From contig JACZRV010000023.1 in NCBI GenBank assembly GCA_022574555.1, forward strand, positions 1 through 39,431: a stretch of 39,431 nt of DNA. Direction: 5' to 3'. Origin of the DNA: SAR324 cluster bacterium. GTDB taxonomy: Bacteria > SAR324 > JACQKK01. The position numbers were made by a program, and so were the translations under genes. The notes below the pieces were generated by a model that saw nothing but the letters and a program-made list of their open reading frames with translations, was not told the origin of the DNA and ran no database searches. Positions 1 through 8,147 of this stretch are shown one piece after another (the first letter of the stretch is position 1; every line of letters begins with the position of its first letter).

Positions 1-461
1 GCTGGGCCGGTATCCCCGTCGCACACATTGACCAACGCCAGCAGTTCGCCGGTGTCCAGGCTTCGGCCCGCCGGTACGCTGTCGCCGGATACGCGCTCTA
101 TGTCGGTGATGCGGTGGTAGGTCTCGCTGTCGATGTATTTCAATCTCCAAGCCTCTTTCAGCACCCCGCGCAATGCACTGAGGATTTTGTTGGCCGTGGC
201 AGGAGAGTAGTCTTGGGCCAGGCGGGCTCGGATCGCCTGGACATGCTGGTACTGGATATGGTGCCACGGTAGCGTGGTGGGGTTGGTCTGGGTGCCGGTC
301 AGGATTTCGGCCACTACCCGCAGGCCGTGGGTCATGGTGCGGCGAGACCCCGGCCCCAATCTGGCCACGTACACCGCCACCGGATTCCGGGATGGGTCGG
401 TTCTCGCCGCAGGCACCGTATTGAGCGCCCGAATCATATTTCCAAACTGTTCCTTCTCCAT
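1..461 (-). CDS. Tyrosine recombinase/integrase, N-terminal part (runs off the left edge)
   Basis: The minus strand reads open from an ATG at 461 to the window edge, 153 codons, so only the N-terminal half is present. The start has an AGGAG seven bases upstream (469-473). The protein begins MEKEQFGNMIRAL and carries a stretch like LGPGSRRTMTHGLRVVAEIL, then YSPATANKILSALRGVLKEAWRL. That is the SAM-like core-binding domain of phage-type integrases, which grips DNA before the catalytic Arg-His-Arg-Tyr domain. The catalytic domain lies outside the window, so activity cannot be judged. A tRNA 3' end 460 bases away (924-964) suggests it is the integrase of a tRNA-targeting element. Transcription runs away from that site. 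Confidence 0.85.
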   Translation of the reverse strand, partial: MEKEQFGNMIRALNTVPAARTDPSRNPVAVYVARLGPGSRRTMTHGLRVVAEILTGTQTNPTTLPWHHIQYQHVQAIRARLAQDYSPATANKILSALRGVLKEAWRLKYIDSETYHRITDIERVSGDSVPAGRSLDTGELLALVNVCDGDTGP

Positions 462-923
462 GTCATGGCTCCTATTTCATATTGAGAACGAGCCTTCACA
501 TAAGTTATTATGACACAAATACCACTGGAATCATAGGCAATTTTCATTGAATCACAGGGTCTCAGAACGCTGATAATTCGACCGGATCGAAGTGGATTCT
601 CCTTCCAAAATTGTGATATTGAGGTTCGAGGGGTCGTTCAGGCGGTGCTTGCGGCTCCATCTGGGCGCTATCTGAATTCCACTCCCCAACCGCTACCCCA
701 GTCACACAAACCCGCTTGATGGATGGGCGGTGCGTGAATTGTACAAGGTCGGAGTGGCACTTCCCACTTCAGTTTTCTTCTCACATTATCCAGGACATTC
801 TCATTCTCGGCGTCACACCCCACGTAACACAAAATTGTTCGATACCGGGGCATTCTGTGTTATACCGTCAAACATCACGTTGCACGTATGTGACTGAACG
901 CATTATTATTGCCTTGTAAACAT
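462..923. other. Gene-free stretch between integrase and tRNA 3' end
   Basis: I see no convincing coding frame here. The reading frames that exist are short and resemble nothing I know. It is the expected place for the integrase promoter and arm-type binding sites of an integrative element, but I could not identify specific arm repeats by eye. Confidence 0.5.
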
Positions 924-964
924 TGGGGATACTCCCCATGCGGGTTCGATTCCCGCCCCAGGCA
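924..964 (+). other. 3' end of a class-II tRNA gene; likely attachment-site remnant
   Basis: This reads like the last part of a tRNA with a long variable arm. A stem TGGGG/CCCCA closes the loop ATACT (924-938). A five-pair T stem GCGGG/CCCGC with loop TTCGATT follows (940-956), then the acceptor 3' strand CCCAGGC (957-963), discriminator A (964), and CTTTTT. The long variable arm points to tRNA-Leu or another class-II tRNA. No matching 5' acceptor strand (GCCTGGG), D-arm or anticodon arm is found upstream, so this is not a whole tRNA gene. With an integrase at 1-461, the simplest reading is the duplicated 3' end left by site-specific integration, the element lying to the left and the chromosome to the right. 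Confidence 0.65.
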
Positions 965-1057
965 CTTTTTGATGTTTCTCTTGAACTGTGGGCGCTTGAG
1001 GGGATTTTTTCCCCAACGGTCGACATGCTGGGTAAGGGCCAAATGAACGGCCGGCAT

Positions 1058-1813
1058 TTACCCCCCTTTGAGCCAGCGCGTGAAGTGATCCATCACGATG
1101 TCGGTCTTCAACGGGGCGATGGCGCCGATGACGGTGTCGATATCCTCTTGCCCCACCTCGTGCCCTCTGAGGGTCTCCACGAGGTGCCCCGCCACCGCGC
1201 CGAACTGCGCTTCGGAGATGAGGAAATCCTTGTGCGCATCGAACATGGAGCGGCCATCGTATTCCTTGGGGCCGCCGAGAGCCTGGGAAAGAAACAGAGC
1301 CTGGTGGCGCTTTAGCCGGTTTATGTCCTTTCCCTCGAAGATCGGGCTCAGCAGGGGGTCGGCCAACACGCGCTGGTAGAACCCCTCAACCACGGATTTG
1401 ATGGCCCCCTCCCCGCCGAGTTTGTCGTACAGCGATGGCTGGCGTTCCACGATGGCGGACTTCAGGGGCGCCACGAGTGCCACGATTTGCTGAATGTTGT
1501 CGGATGCGACGCCCAAATCGGCCAACGTGTCAACGAGATGCTGGGCTACCTTATCGAATTGCGCATCCGAGATGCCCAGCCCTTTGTGTGCCACCTCCAT
1601 TTCCCGGCCGTCGTATTCCTTGGGGCCGCCGAGAGCCTGGGAAAGAAACAGAGCCTGGTGGCGCTTTAGCCGGTTTATGTCCTTTCCCTCGAAGACCGGG
1701 CTCAGATCCGGATCTCCCAGCACGCGGGTGTAGAACTCATCCACCAGCTTTCGGATCGTGAATTCGCCGCCCAGCTTATCGTAAAGTGTCGCTTGTTCCT
1801 GAACCGGTTCCAT
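1058..1813 (-). CDS. Tandem (two-domain) group I truncated haemoglobin
   Basis: The 251-residue protein is two truncated globin domains in one chain, residues 9-123 and 127-240, with a short tail. Group I truncated haemoglobins are usually single domains of about 115-130 residues that bind O2 or NO on haem. Each domain opens with YDKLGGE and carries the B10 tyrosine (Y28, Y146) in DEFY or EGFY, the distal-side Gln in LKRHQALF (Q53, Q171), LGGPKEYDGR, and a proximal histidine in AHK (H76, H194). Both haem sites therefore look complete. The start at 1813 has GAGG nearby. Inside the two domains an 85-base block is identical at DNA level. A role in NO detoxification or O2 handling is inferred from the family. 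The gene stands alone between the tRNA remnant and the cyclophilin. Confidence 0.9.
   Translation of the reverse strand: MEPVQEQATLYDKLGGEFTIRKLVDEFYTRVLGDPDLSPVFEGKDINRLKRHQALFLSQALGGPKEYDGREMEVAHKGLGISDAQFDKVAQHLVDTLADLGVASDNIQQIVALVAPLKSAIVERQPSLYDKLGGEGAIKSVVEGFYQRVLADPLLSPIFEGKDINRLKRHQALFLSQALGGPKEYDGRSMFDAHKDFLISEAQFGAVAGHLVETLRGHEVGQEDIDTVIGAIAPLKTDIVMDHFTRWLKGG
1257..1695 (-). repeat. Perfect 85-base direct repeat inside the haemoglobin gene
   Basis: Positions 1257-1341 and 1611-1695 are identical over 85 bases, while the bases immediately outside diverge. The block encodes the region from FEGKDINRLK to KEYDG in both domains. Identity confined to this core points to recent gene conversion or partial duplication rather than simple old duplication. 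Confidence 0.9.
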
Positions 1814-2191
1814 ATCCTACCTCGACAATAGTTTCGAACTGTTTCAAGCCGCAAGTGCCGCCTAAAAGCGAGAGCGGAACTCGTACGGACCTATCTGGCA
1901 CTATAAACGCAGATAAAAGCCAAAGTTTCCGTCATTTATTGATATTGAATCACGACGATCTAATCAGCAGGCCCGGCATTCTTTTGCCACATGCGATCCA
2001 GGCTCCCCATGGGAAGGTACGGAAACAACCGCGTCACGTGGGAGCGGCATCTTTATCGACGGCTCCCGGCGGTTGCATCCCAACACGGGCATGATAGGTT
2101 TGGATCGTACCCGGTACATGCACCACAGCGGCAAGGCGACGCCATACTTTTCGGCGAAACCGGAACCTCACACGATAACAAGGAATTAACT
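1814..2191. other. Divergent intergenic region, haemoglobin / cyclophilin
   Basis: This 378-base region separates two diverging genes and must hold both promoters. I see no RNA gene. A reading frame joined in frame to the cyclophilin starts at 1991, but its extra 67 residues do not resemble a signal peptide, so I treat that part as untranslated. Confidence 0.5.
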
Positions 2192-2722
2192 ATGCCCGAC
2201 TCCCTTCCGACGATCACATTCACCATGGAAAACGGGGACCAATTCAAGGCGGAACTCTACCCGGAGCAGGCGCCCAATACGGTAAACAATTTCATCGCCT
2301 TGACCAACAAAAAATACTACGACGGGCTGATTTTTCACCGGGTCATCCCGGGCTTCATGATCCAAGGCGGGTGTCCCGACGGCACCGGCTCGGGTGGCCC
2401 CGGGTATTCCGTTCGGGCGGAGTTTCTGCGCGACCCGGGCGATCCCTCGTCGATACTGGCCCACAAGCGCGGCATGCTTTCCATGGCTAGGAGCGCACAA
2501 CCCGACAGCGCGGGGAGCCAGTTCTTCGTCATGGTCGCCGATTCGTCCCACTTGGACGGCCAATATACCTCCTTCGGACAGGTCATCGAAGGAATGGAGG
2601 TGGTGGACGCCATCGTGGGCCAAGCCCGGGATCACGGCGATCGCCCCAATGCCGAGCAGCGCATTCAAAGCGTCGTGGCTGACACCCATGGCAAGACCTA
2701 CCCGAAACCCGAGACCCTTTGA
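2192..2722 (+). CDS. Cyclophilin-type peptidyl-prolyl cis-trans isomerase
   Basis: This 176-residue single-domain cyclophilin should catalyse cis-trans isomerisation of proline peptide bonds. The active-site block FHRVIPGFMIQGG is at residues 48-60 (Arg50, Phe55 and Gln58). It is followed by GMLSMAR (94-100), SQFFVMVADSSHLDGQYTSF (109-128) and FGQVIEGMEVVDAI. No signal peptide is seen, so it is probably cytoplasmic. I chose the ATG at 2192 because AAGGA lies about eight bases upstream and the fold begins at once (TITFTMENGD). A longer in-frame start at 1991 adds no recognisable sequence. The small membrane protein gene follows 99 bases later on the same strand. Confidence 0.93.
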   Translation: MPDSLPTITFTMENGDQFKAELYPEQAPNTVNNFIALTNKKYYDGLIFHRVIPGFMIQGGCPDGTGSGGPGYSVRAEFLRDPGDPSSILAHKRGMLSMARSAQPDSAGSQFFVMVADSSHLDGQYTSFGQVIEGMEVVDAIVGQARDHGDRPNAEQRIQSVVADTHGKTYPKPETL

Positions 2723-2821
2723 GGAGGTGACGGGCACCGCCGGCCAAAATCCTGGCACACATTCTGAACAACTTCGGTCCCCATTTCTCGCTCGAAATCT
2801 TACACGCGGGAGGAGACCGAT

Positions 2822-3217
2822 ATGGATCCCATCCTGGTACTGGTGATTGTGGCCGTGACCTGGGCGCTCTACTGGTTGAGCGGCGCGCCTGGCCGCGCCC
2901 TGAAAACCAGTAAGCGCCGTCTGTTTGCGGATATCCGCAGAGAAACCGACCCCCGCCGCCGCAAGGAACTGCTGCTGATATGGAATGATCTGGGCGGCTA
3001 TCACGAATCCAAACAGGCGCTTCAGTCCGGTCTTGTGATTCGCATGGGGCAGGACGCCCGCCGCCGCGGCCAGCCGGTCTCGGCCAATCCCTACCGGAAT
3101 CGAGACTGGGGACGAGGCAAGCAGTGGAAGGCCGGTTGGCGCGGCGTGGACCTGCAAGTGCGCTGGATCGAAAAACAGCGTCGTCAAACCCGCAAGGGCA
3201 TGACCACGATTTCTTAG
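2822..3217 (+). CDS. Small membrane-anchored protein of unknown function
   Basis: The protein has 131 residues. Residues 4-20 (ILVLVIVAVTWALYWLS) form one membrane segment, and the rest is strongly basic and arginine-rich, presumably cytoplasmic and possibly in contact with nucleic acid or phospholipid head groups. GGAGGAGA lies just before the ATG, a good ribosome site, and codon use matches the neighbours, so I believe it is real. I recognise no family. It follows the cyclophilin gene on the same strand and ends about 190 bases before the convergent oxidoreductase gene. Confidence 0.7.
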   Translation: MDPILVLVIVAVTWALYWLSGAPGRALKTSKRRLFADIRRETDPRRRKELLLIWNDLGGYHESKQALQSGLVIRMGQDARRRGQPVSANPYRNRDWGRGKQWKAGWRGVDLQVRWIEKQRRQTRKGMTTIS

Positions 3218-3403
3218 TATCCCCACGGCGCCCAATGTGCGTCGAGCCGGCGAGTGAAACTTTCGTCATCCAGTCCACCTTGGCCGGGCATTGCGTATCG
3301 CCAATGAGTCCGACGCGGGCATAACAGGATATCCGCGAACGGCTCAGGACGACAAACGCGAAGCGGAACTCCCCTGAATTTCGAAGTTTCGAACGACGAC
3401 GGC

Positions 3404-4393
3404 CTAACGGAACGCGGGAACGATTTCCTCGCCGTAGGTGCTTACATGGCGCTCTTCCTCGCCGCACATAAGGTAAATATTGAACTGGGTGACGCCCACG
3501 TCCATGAGCTTCCACAGCTTGCGGGCGTGATCCTCAGGAGTGCCCAGCAGGCAAAAACGGTCGATGACCTCGTCGCTGATCCATGACAAATGGTCCGCGT
3601 CCTTGTCGGCGTGGTGCCGGTAGTCGTAACCCTTGCGGGAATCGACGAAGGCGGTGAAGCTATCGGGGAGGTCCGACGGATCGTAGCGCGCTATGAGGTC
3701 GGCCACGTGATTGCCCACCATGGCGGGAAACCAGCGCACCTGACGCCGGCCGGCGGCCCAGTCGGAAGAGAGCCAGACGGGCGCGGCGGCCATGACCTGG
3801 AACTTGGAAAAATCACGCCCGGCCTTTTCCGCTCCCTCGCGCACGAAGCCCAGGCACCATTGGATCAGATCGGGGTCGGCGAACTGCAAGATAATCCCGT
3901 CGGCCACCTCGCCAATGGCCCGGCAAACTTTGGGACCGTAGCCGGCCAACCAGAGGGGGAGGTCTCCATCCGCCCAGGTGAGATGCACAGGCGCGCCGTC
4001 CACTTGCACTTCCTTGCCCGCCACCATGTCGCGGATGTCCAGCGCCGCCTGCTTGAAGTGCGCGACTGTTGCGGGCTTTTTGCCCAGAACGCGGCGCGAG
4101 CTATCGCCCCGGCCCATACCCAGCACCATGCGCTGGCCCGAGACATTATTCAGGGTGGCCAGCAGGCTGGCGGTCAAGTCGATCGTGCGCACCAGGGGAT
4201 TGGTCACGCAGGTACCCAGCCGCATGCGCTCGGTATGGGCCGCCATCAGCGTCAACAGGGGGTAGGCCTCCTGCCACAGCACGTGGGAATCGTAGACCCA
4301 GCCGTAGGTGAACCCGCTGGCCTCGGCCTGGCGAGTCAGGGAGACGATCCGATCCGGAGGAAAATCGGCCTTGAAAGTGATCGCAAAGTCCAT
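3404..4393 (-). CDS. Luciferase-like (LLM class) flavin/F420-dependent oxidoreductase
   Basis: The 329-residue protein starts MDFAITFKADFPPDRIVSLT and carries AEASGFTYGWVYDSHV, RMRLGTCVTNPLVR, GQRMVLGMGRGDSS and LWLAGYGPKVCRAIGEVADG. These are the strands and phosphate-binding turns of the luciferase-like monooxygenase TIM barrel. Members use FMN or the deazaflavin F420 to move hydride to or from varied substrates. The conserved WISDEVIDRFCLLGTPEDHARKL near the end matches an F420-annotated subgroup, but cofactor and substrate cannot be set from sequence. No F420 biosynthesis gene lies in the window. The gene stands alone, convergent with the small membrane protein gene. The upstream side becomes AT-rich right after the start codon. 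Confidence 0.85.
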   Translation of the reverse strand: MDFAITFKADFPPDRIVSLTRQAEASGFTYGWVYDSHVLWQEAYPLLTLMAAHTERMRLGTCVTNPLVRTIDLTASLLATLNNVSGQRMVLGMGRGDSSRRVLGKKPATVAHFKQAALDIRDMVAGKEVQVDGAPVHLTWADGDLPLWLAGYGPKVCRAIGEVADGIILQFADPDLIQWCLGFVREGAEKAGRDFSKFQVMAAAPVWLSSDWAAGRRQVRWFPAMVGNHVADLIARYDPSDLPDSFTAFVDSRKGYDYRHHADKDADHLSWISDEVIDRFCLLGTPEDHARKLWKLMDVGVTQFNIYLMCGEEERHVSTYGEEIVPAFR

Positions 4394-4582
4394 ATATTTT
4401 ATTCCATGTGAGTTTCCAACAGATAATTATATTGTCTCTCTCCAGAAATCAATGTATTAACGTACCGTAATATTCGTATGCAATCCGTTCTTTTTCAATT
4501 TTTCAAACACGTTCGTAAAAGAACTTACAATACAATTGATCGCTTTAAAAGTGGCAAGCATAATAAATTTATATTTCTATTC

Positions 4583-6712
4583 TTAACGAGAGATTGGTCT
4601 CAATATTTCAAGATATATTTTTCCGTTTTCAGTTTCCCTTACCTTAAGAATATTTAGAATATTCTCTTCTTGATCATACGCTGATTCTGGAATCAAAAAT
4701 ATAAAAGGGTATCCTCCCCCCTTTACCGCGTGCAAAGTCTTTGTTCCCGATACAATCTTGTTATTGACCGAAAAAAGCAGATCGATCCTGGACGCCACCG
4801 GTTGCTGGATGTAGAGGTGACCTTTGACCAGCCCTGGCCGTGCTCTAGTTCCATCTCCAATTAATATTTTCTTTGGTTTAATAATGGAAAATGAAATATC
4901 TCCGGATACGCCGATGCCTTGGTCCAATATATTTGTTCCATCTAATTTCGAGAAAGAACCAAGATAGAATAGCTGATTCGGTACATAATTATTGCCAAAT
5001 ATATTCAGCCTCTCTCTTAGTGTGTCATATTTCTTTTCGAATGAAGACGCCGGAAACTTGTAATTAACTCTGCCCCTATTCCGATATATAATTTTTGTCA
5101 TTCTGCTTTTCATTTCGAATAATGATTCGCCATCGAATTTAATCGAAAACGGCGTGCCCAATATATCTTGAATTGTTGGTACGATATCGATGGTCTCGAC
5201 TTCCTTATCAGAGACTATTCCTTTTTTTTGATTTCGAACTTTGATAAATAAAGGAATCGGCGAGAGATTATGGAAGTTACTGTATTCTAATACCTTTCGG
5301 AATTCATTCGTCGAAAAATTCGCTCCATGGTCGGCCGTTACAATCAATACGATATCATCGATCAGAGTTTCTCGTATCAAATGATCCAGCAACTCTCCTA
5401 TCAGCTTATCGGTGTATGCAAGTTGCAGAAGGCTTCTTTGCCACCCCAGATACACCGCCCACTCGTCGTCCCCCCATTTTTTATTGGCCAGACCTTCCAG
5501 TCGATGGCGCCGGTATTTTTTCCCACCGGGAAGGTATTCAAACGGCCCGTGGGGCAACAAAATGTGTAAAAAATGAAACGTCGGCTGTTCTGAAACTTTA
5601 ATCGAATTCACAAAATTTCTAAAAATCAATGCGCGGTCGCCCTTCAACTCGGTTTTTATTCTTAGGTTGAAATCTTTCTCTGTAAACTGAGATTTTTCCG
5701 AGTCTGGACGGCGCGGATCCTCTCCCTCGGCAAAATTCGCCCACTGATGAGAGATATCAGGCAGAAAATTATTAAATCGATCAGGAGTCACAATATGGAA
5801 ATATAATATAAAAATATCTGAAAAGAGACCGACAAACCTTTCCATATTTGTGTTCGTTCCAGAATCACTTTGACAAAGATTCGAAGGACAAAGCGTCGTT
5901 ACCGCTTCGATAACATTAAGATTATGTGTAGCTTGAATGGCAACGAATAAATTGTTGGGATAATCCTGAAAAATTGGTAGTAACTGTATATTTTCCTCCA
6001 CGTAGCGTCCAGTCAGCATCGCCGGAATCGCGGTCATCGTCATACTCGAGACGGATGTGGCATTCCTGAACCAGTAGGACATCTTAGATAGCCTAGCAAA
6101 ATTTGGAAAAAGGTTTTCGTCGATCATCCTGTTTGAGTCCATCAAATCGGTAATGTTGACCTCATCCAGAACAACCATCACAATAGAAGGTAAGGCTTCC
6201 CCCGGATCAATTTTCTGTGCGATAAGTTCTGAGCTTTGCGGTAAAAGAACTTTTTGCACCGGTGCTTGAAAAATAAATATCAATGGAAATATGATGATCG
6301 AGGGAGATAGATAAGTCATATATTTTTGAATCGTCTTGTATTTTCTATAAAGTAATCCGAAAGATACACCAAAAATTATCGCCAGTATAATAACTGACAA
6401 ATCTCTGTTAATGTCTAAATATCTGAGAATAGTCAACAAAAATAGTGCGGCAAAAATTGACAATATAATGTAATGAAAGTACAGGCTAATTCTTGGTTTT
6501 ATGATTTGGATAAATATTTGCGGTAATACGATGATTATTGGCAATAACAGTGAGATGGATAATAAAATTAAAATAATCTCAAACGGCTTGGATTTCGTAG
6601 CAATAAAAAACTCTGGATATTCGCTCAACGTACCAAATATTGGTTGAGATACAGCGAAACCAACGAGCACAAAAATATGAAGGGTGCGATTAAGGAAGGC
6701 TCTATCGATCAT
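4583..6712 (-). CDS. Membrane-bound alkaline-phosphatase-superfamily protein (sulfatase / phosphoglycerol-transferase type)
   Basis: This 709-residue protein has several membrane segments at the N-terminus (about 11-30, 46-70, 79-97, 104-122 and 134-152). A sulfatase-fold domain starts at residue 175 with PSIVMVVLDEVN (metal ligands D183/E184) and includes a later VTADHGANF metal site. The nucleophile region reads SSMTMTAIPAMLTGRY (residues 222-237), with threonines where true sulfatases have the Cys/Ser-x-Pro-x-Arg motif. That argues against formylglycine sulfatase chemistry and for a transferase or hydrolase like LTA synthase or the Ept/Opg proteins, probably decorating a surface glycan or lipid. 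A roughly 210-residue C-terminal part is unassigned. The gene is far more AT-rich than its surroundings and flanked by debris, which suggests recent acquisition. Confidence 0.8.
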   Translation of the reverse strand: MIDRAFLNRTLHIFVLVGFAVSQPIFGTLSEYPEFFIATKSKPFEIILILLSISLLLPIIIVLPQIFIQIIKPRISLYFHYIILSIFAALFLLTILRYLDINRDLSVIILAIIFGVSFGLLYRKYKTIQKYMTYLSPSIIIFPLIFIFQAPVQKVLLPQSSELIAQKIDPGEALPSIVMVVLDEVNITDLMDSNRMIDENLFPNFARLSKMSYWFRNATSVSSMTMTAIPAMLTGRYVEENIQLLPIFQDYPNNLFVAIQATHNLNVIEAVTTLCPSNLCQSDSGTNTNMERFVGLFSDIFILYFHIVTPDRFNNFLPDISHQWANFAEGEDPRRPDSEKSQFTEKDFNLRIKTELKGDRALIFRNFVNSIKVSEQPTFHFLHILLPHGPFEYLPGGKKYRRHRLEGLANKKWGDDEWAVYLGWQRSLLQLAYTDKLIGELLDHLIRETLIDDIVLIVTADHGANFSTNEFRKVLEYSNFHNLSPIPLFIKVRNQKKGIVSDKEVETIDIVPTIQDILGTPFSIKFDGESLFEMKSRMTKIIYRNRGRVNYKFPASSFEKKYDTLRERLNIFGNNYVPNQLFYLGSFSKLDGTNILDQGIGVSGDISFSIIKPKKILIGDGTRARPGLVKGHLYIQQPVASRIDLLFSVNNKIVSGTKTLHAVKGGGYPFIFLIPESAYDQEENILNILKVRETENGKIYLEILRPISR

Positions 6713-7164
6713 TGTGGAAACTCGGTATTTGGACCACTTACATTATAAGATAGTGGGGCCACTATATTCAGAAAAGAGTATAAACGCGAGCACGACGATC
6801 ATAAGACATGAGAAAATAGTAATTATCGATCTCCGCGGTGGGTGGTCAGTTTCAGCGTAATGGGTCATCCCTTATTAGCGAGTATATGACGATACTAATG
6901 GTCAAGTTAATTATATCCCAATCCGAGAATTACTGCTTCATCGGTGCCGTTCTCTTCTCACCCGGAATAGGGCTGTCCGGTGAATCAGATTTTAACGACC
7001 GGGTGATTAAGAGGGTTTGGTTCTTTTGAGGACATCTCGATGTATATTTCATAAAAGTTAATGTCCTACGGTCAATTGTTTCACAATGTACATTGAATCA
7101 GATCAGGGATGCGAAGGGAAGACCGCTGACAGTAGGAGCACTCCAAATAGACAGGGTAGCCGGG
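6713..7164. other. AT-rich gene-free stretch, possible insertion-sequence debris
   Basis: No convincing gene is visible. A 63-codon frame at 6838-7029 looks random. The stretch near 6839-6868 (GGTGGTCAGTTTCAGCG) recalls repeated end motifs of IS21-type elements, but that is from memory and weak. The composition matches the AT-rich membrane protein gene to the left. Confidence 0.35.
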
Positions 7165-7350
7165 TCAGTCCTGGTCGAACCCGCCAGCCACGTGGAGCCG
7201 CTCGGCGGTAATGTATTCGGGGGTGTCGGTGGCCAGCCAAACGGCGGCGCGGGCCACTTCGTTCACGGCAGTGCGGCGGCCCATTGGCCCGATACCACGT
7301 TCACGTCGGCCGGGGCATTGCGCCATCCCAGCGCAATCGTTGGTGCGCAA
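7165..7350 (-). pseudogene. C-terminal fragment of a short-chain dehydrogenase/reductase
   Basis: The minus-strand frame ends with IGPMGRRTAVNEVARAAVWL, then ATDTPEYITAERLHVAGGFD and a stop. This is the standard C-terminus of a classical SDR enzyme, where a P-M-G-R turn, E-V-A-x-A-V helix, Y-I-T-G-E and V-D-G-G strand appear in order. Here the usual G in ITGE is A, and VDGG reads VAGG. Only about 40 residues match (roughly 7168-7290). Upstream in the same frame the sequence (ITDNVILETGEAGGL) is not SDR, and no Rossmann motif or YxxxK site is present. It is a decayed remnant. Confidence 0.7.
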
Positions 7351-7453
7351 TCCTCCCGCCTCGCCGGTTTCCAGGATAACGTTGTCGGTGATAGTTGCCT
7401 GTATGATATATTCGCAGAGAAAACGGTCGGATCAGAAATCAGCGCATATCCCC

Positions 7454-7972
7454 CTACTTCTCCCGCCGCCGCAGGTAGATCTGGACGATCTTGCGGTGGA
7501 TTCCGGCTACTGCGTCCGCAGGTTCGACATCGCCCACGAGTACCGGTCGCATGTTCTCCACCACGCCGGGCAGGTTGCCCTGCTCCAGCGGCGCGGACAC
7601 CCTGGGGATGAATTTCTCGTTGGAGTCCACGCTGGTTTGCACGTCGTCATCCTTCGGCCCCACGTCGCTCACTTCCGTCGTCAAAGCCCGCGTATATGTG
7701 CCGTAGCGCCGGTCGGGCCGATCCAGCGCCGCCATCTCGGCCAGATGGCAATCGGCCCACTGGTTCATCTCAGACGCCAGCAGCGGCTTGATCGCCTCCT
7801 GGGCGGCGGGACGGTAATCGCCTTCCCACTCAAAACCCTTGACCTCGCGATAAGCCCGGCCTAAATCTTGGTAGGACAATAACTGTTCTATGGAGTGCCT
7901 CCTTTCTCGGCAGAGTAGGATGCACCCCATTTCCAGAGCAAATCCGGTCCGACACACCATCTGATACATCAC
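7454..7972 (-). pseudogene. Degraded IS256-type transposase, N-terminal remnant
   Basis: The 172-codon frame contains FEWEGDYRPAAQEAIKPLL, then MNQWADCHLAEMAALDRPDR and RRYGTYTRALTTEVSDV. This matches the N-terminal DNA-binding part of a mutator-type (IS256-like) transposase, normally about 400 residues with a later DDE domain. After residue 100 the similarity fades into a probably shifted frame, and the chain stops before the catalytic domain. The usual DRRNGxYxRxL is altered to DRRYGTYTRAL. With the adjacent SDR fragment it marks old rearrangement just upstream of the ribosomal operon. Confidence 0.6.
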
Positions 7973-8147
7973 CCGCAGCGCTACGATTTGACGAACGGAA
8001 CGAATACGGCTACAAAGGCGGATTACGGTTCATGTTAATAAGCCAATCTGGAGCCCGCCGATCGAACCCGGAGTCTACCGGCCGCGAGCGACGTGGGGCC
8101 GCTGGCGAGAAAAGGGGTGAGGCAGGCATAGTGGGAGCACGCAACTC

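Noticed and set aside
875..964. Complete tRNA gene ending at 964
   Set aside because: The T-arm, variable arm and 3' acceptor strand are clear, but no 5' acceptor strand, D-arm or anticodon arm pairs with them within 90 bases.
2186..3235. Long minus-strand frame over the cyclophilin gene
   Set aside because: It is the complement of two well-supported plus-strand genes and has no recognisable domain.
3590..4411. 273-codon plus-strand frame opposite the luciferase-like gene
   Set aside because: Shadow frame of a high-G+C gene; histidine/glycine-rich with no fold.
7093..7864. Plus-strand open frames across the debris region
   Set aside because: They are the reverse strand of the SDR and transposase remnants; their sequence is proline- and arginine-rich with no family match.
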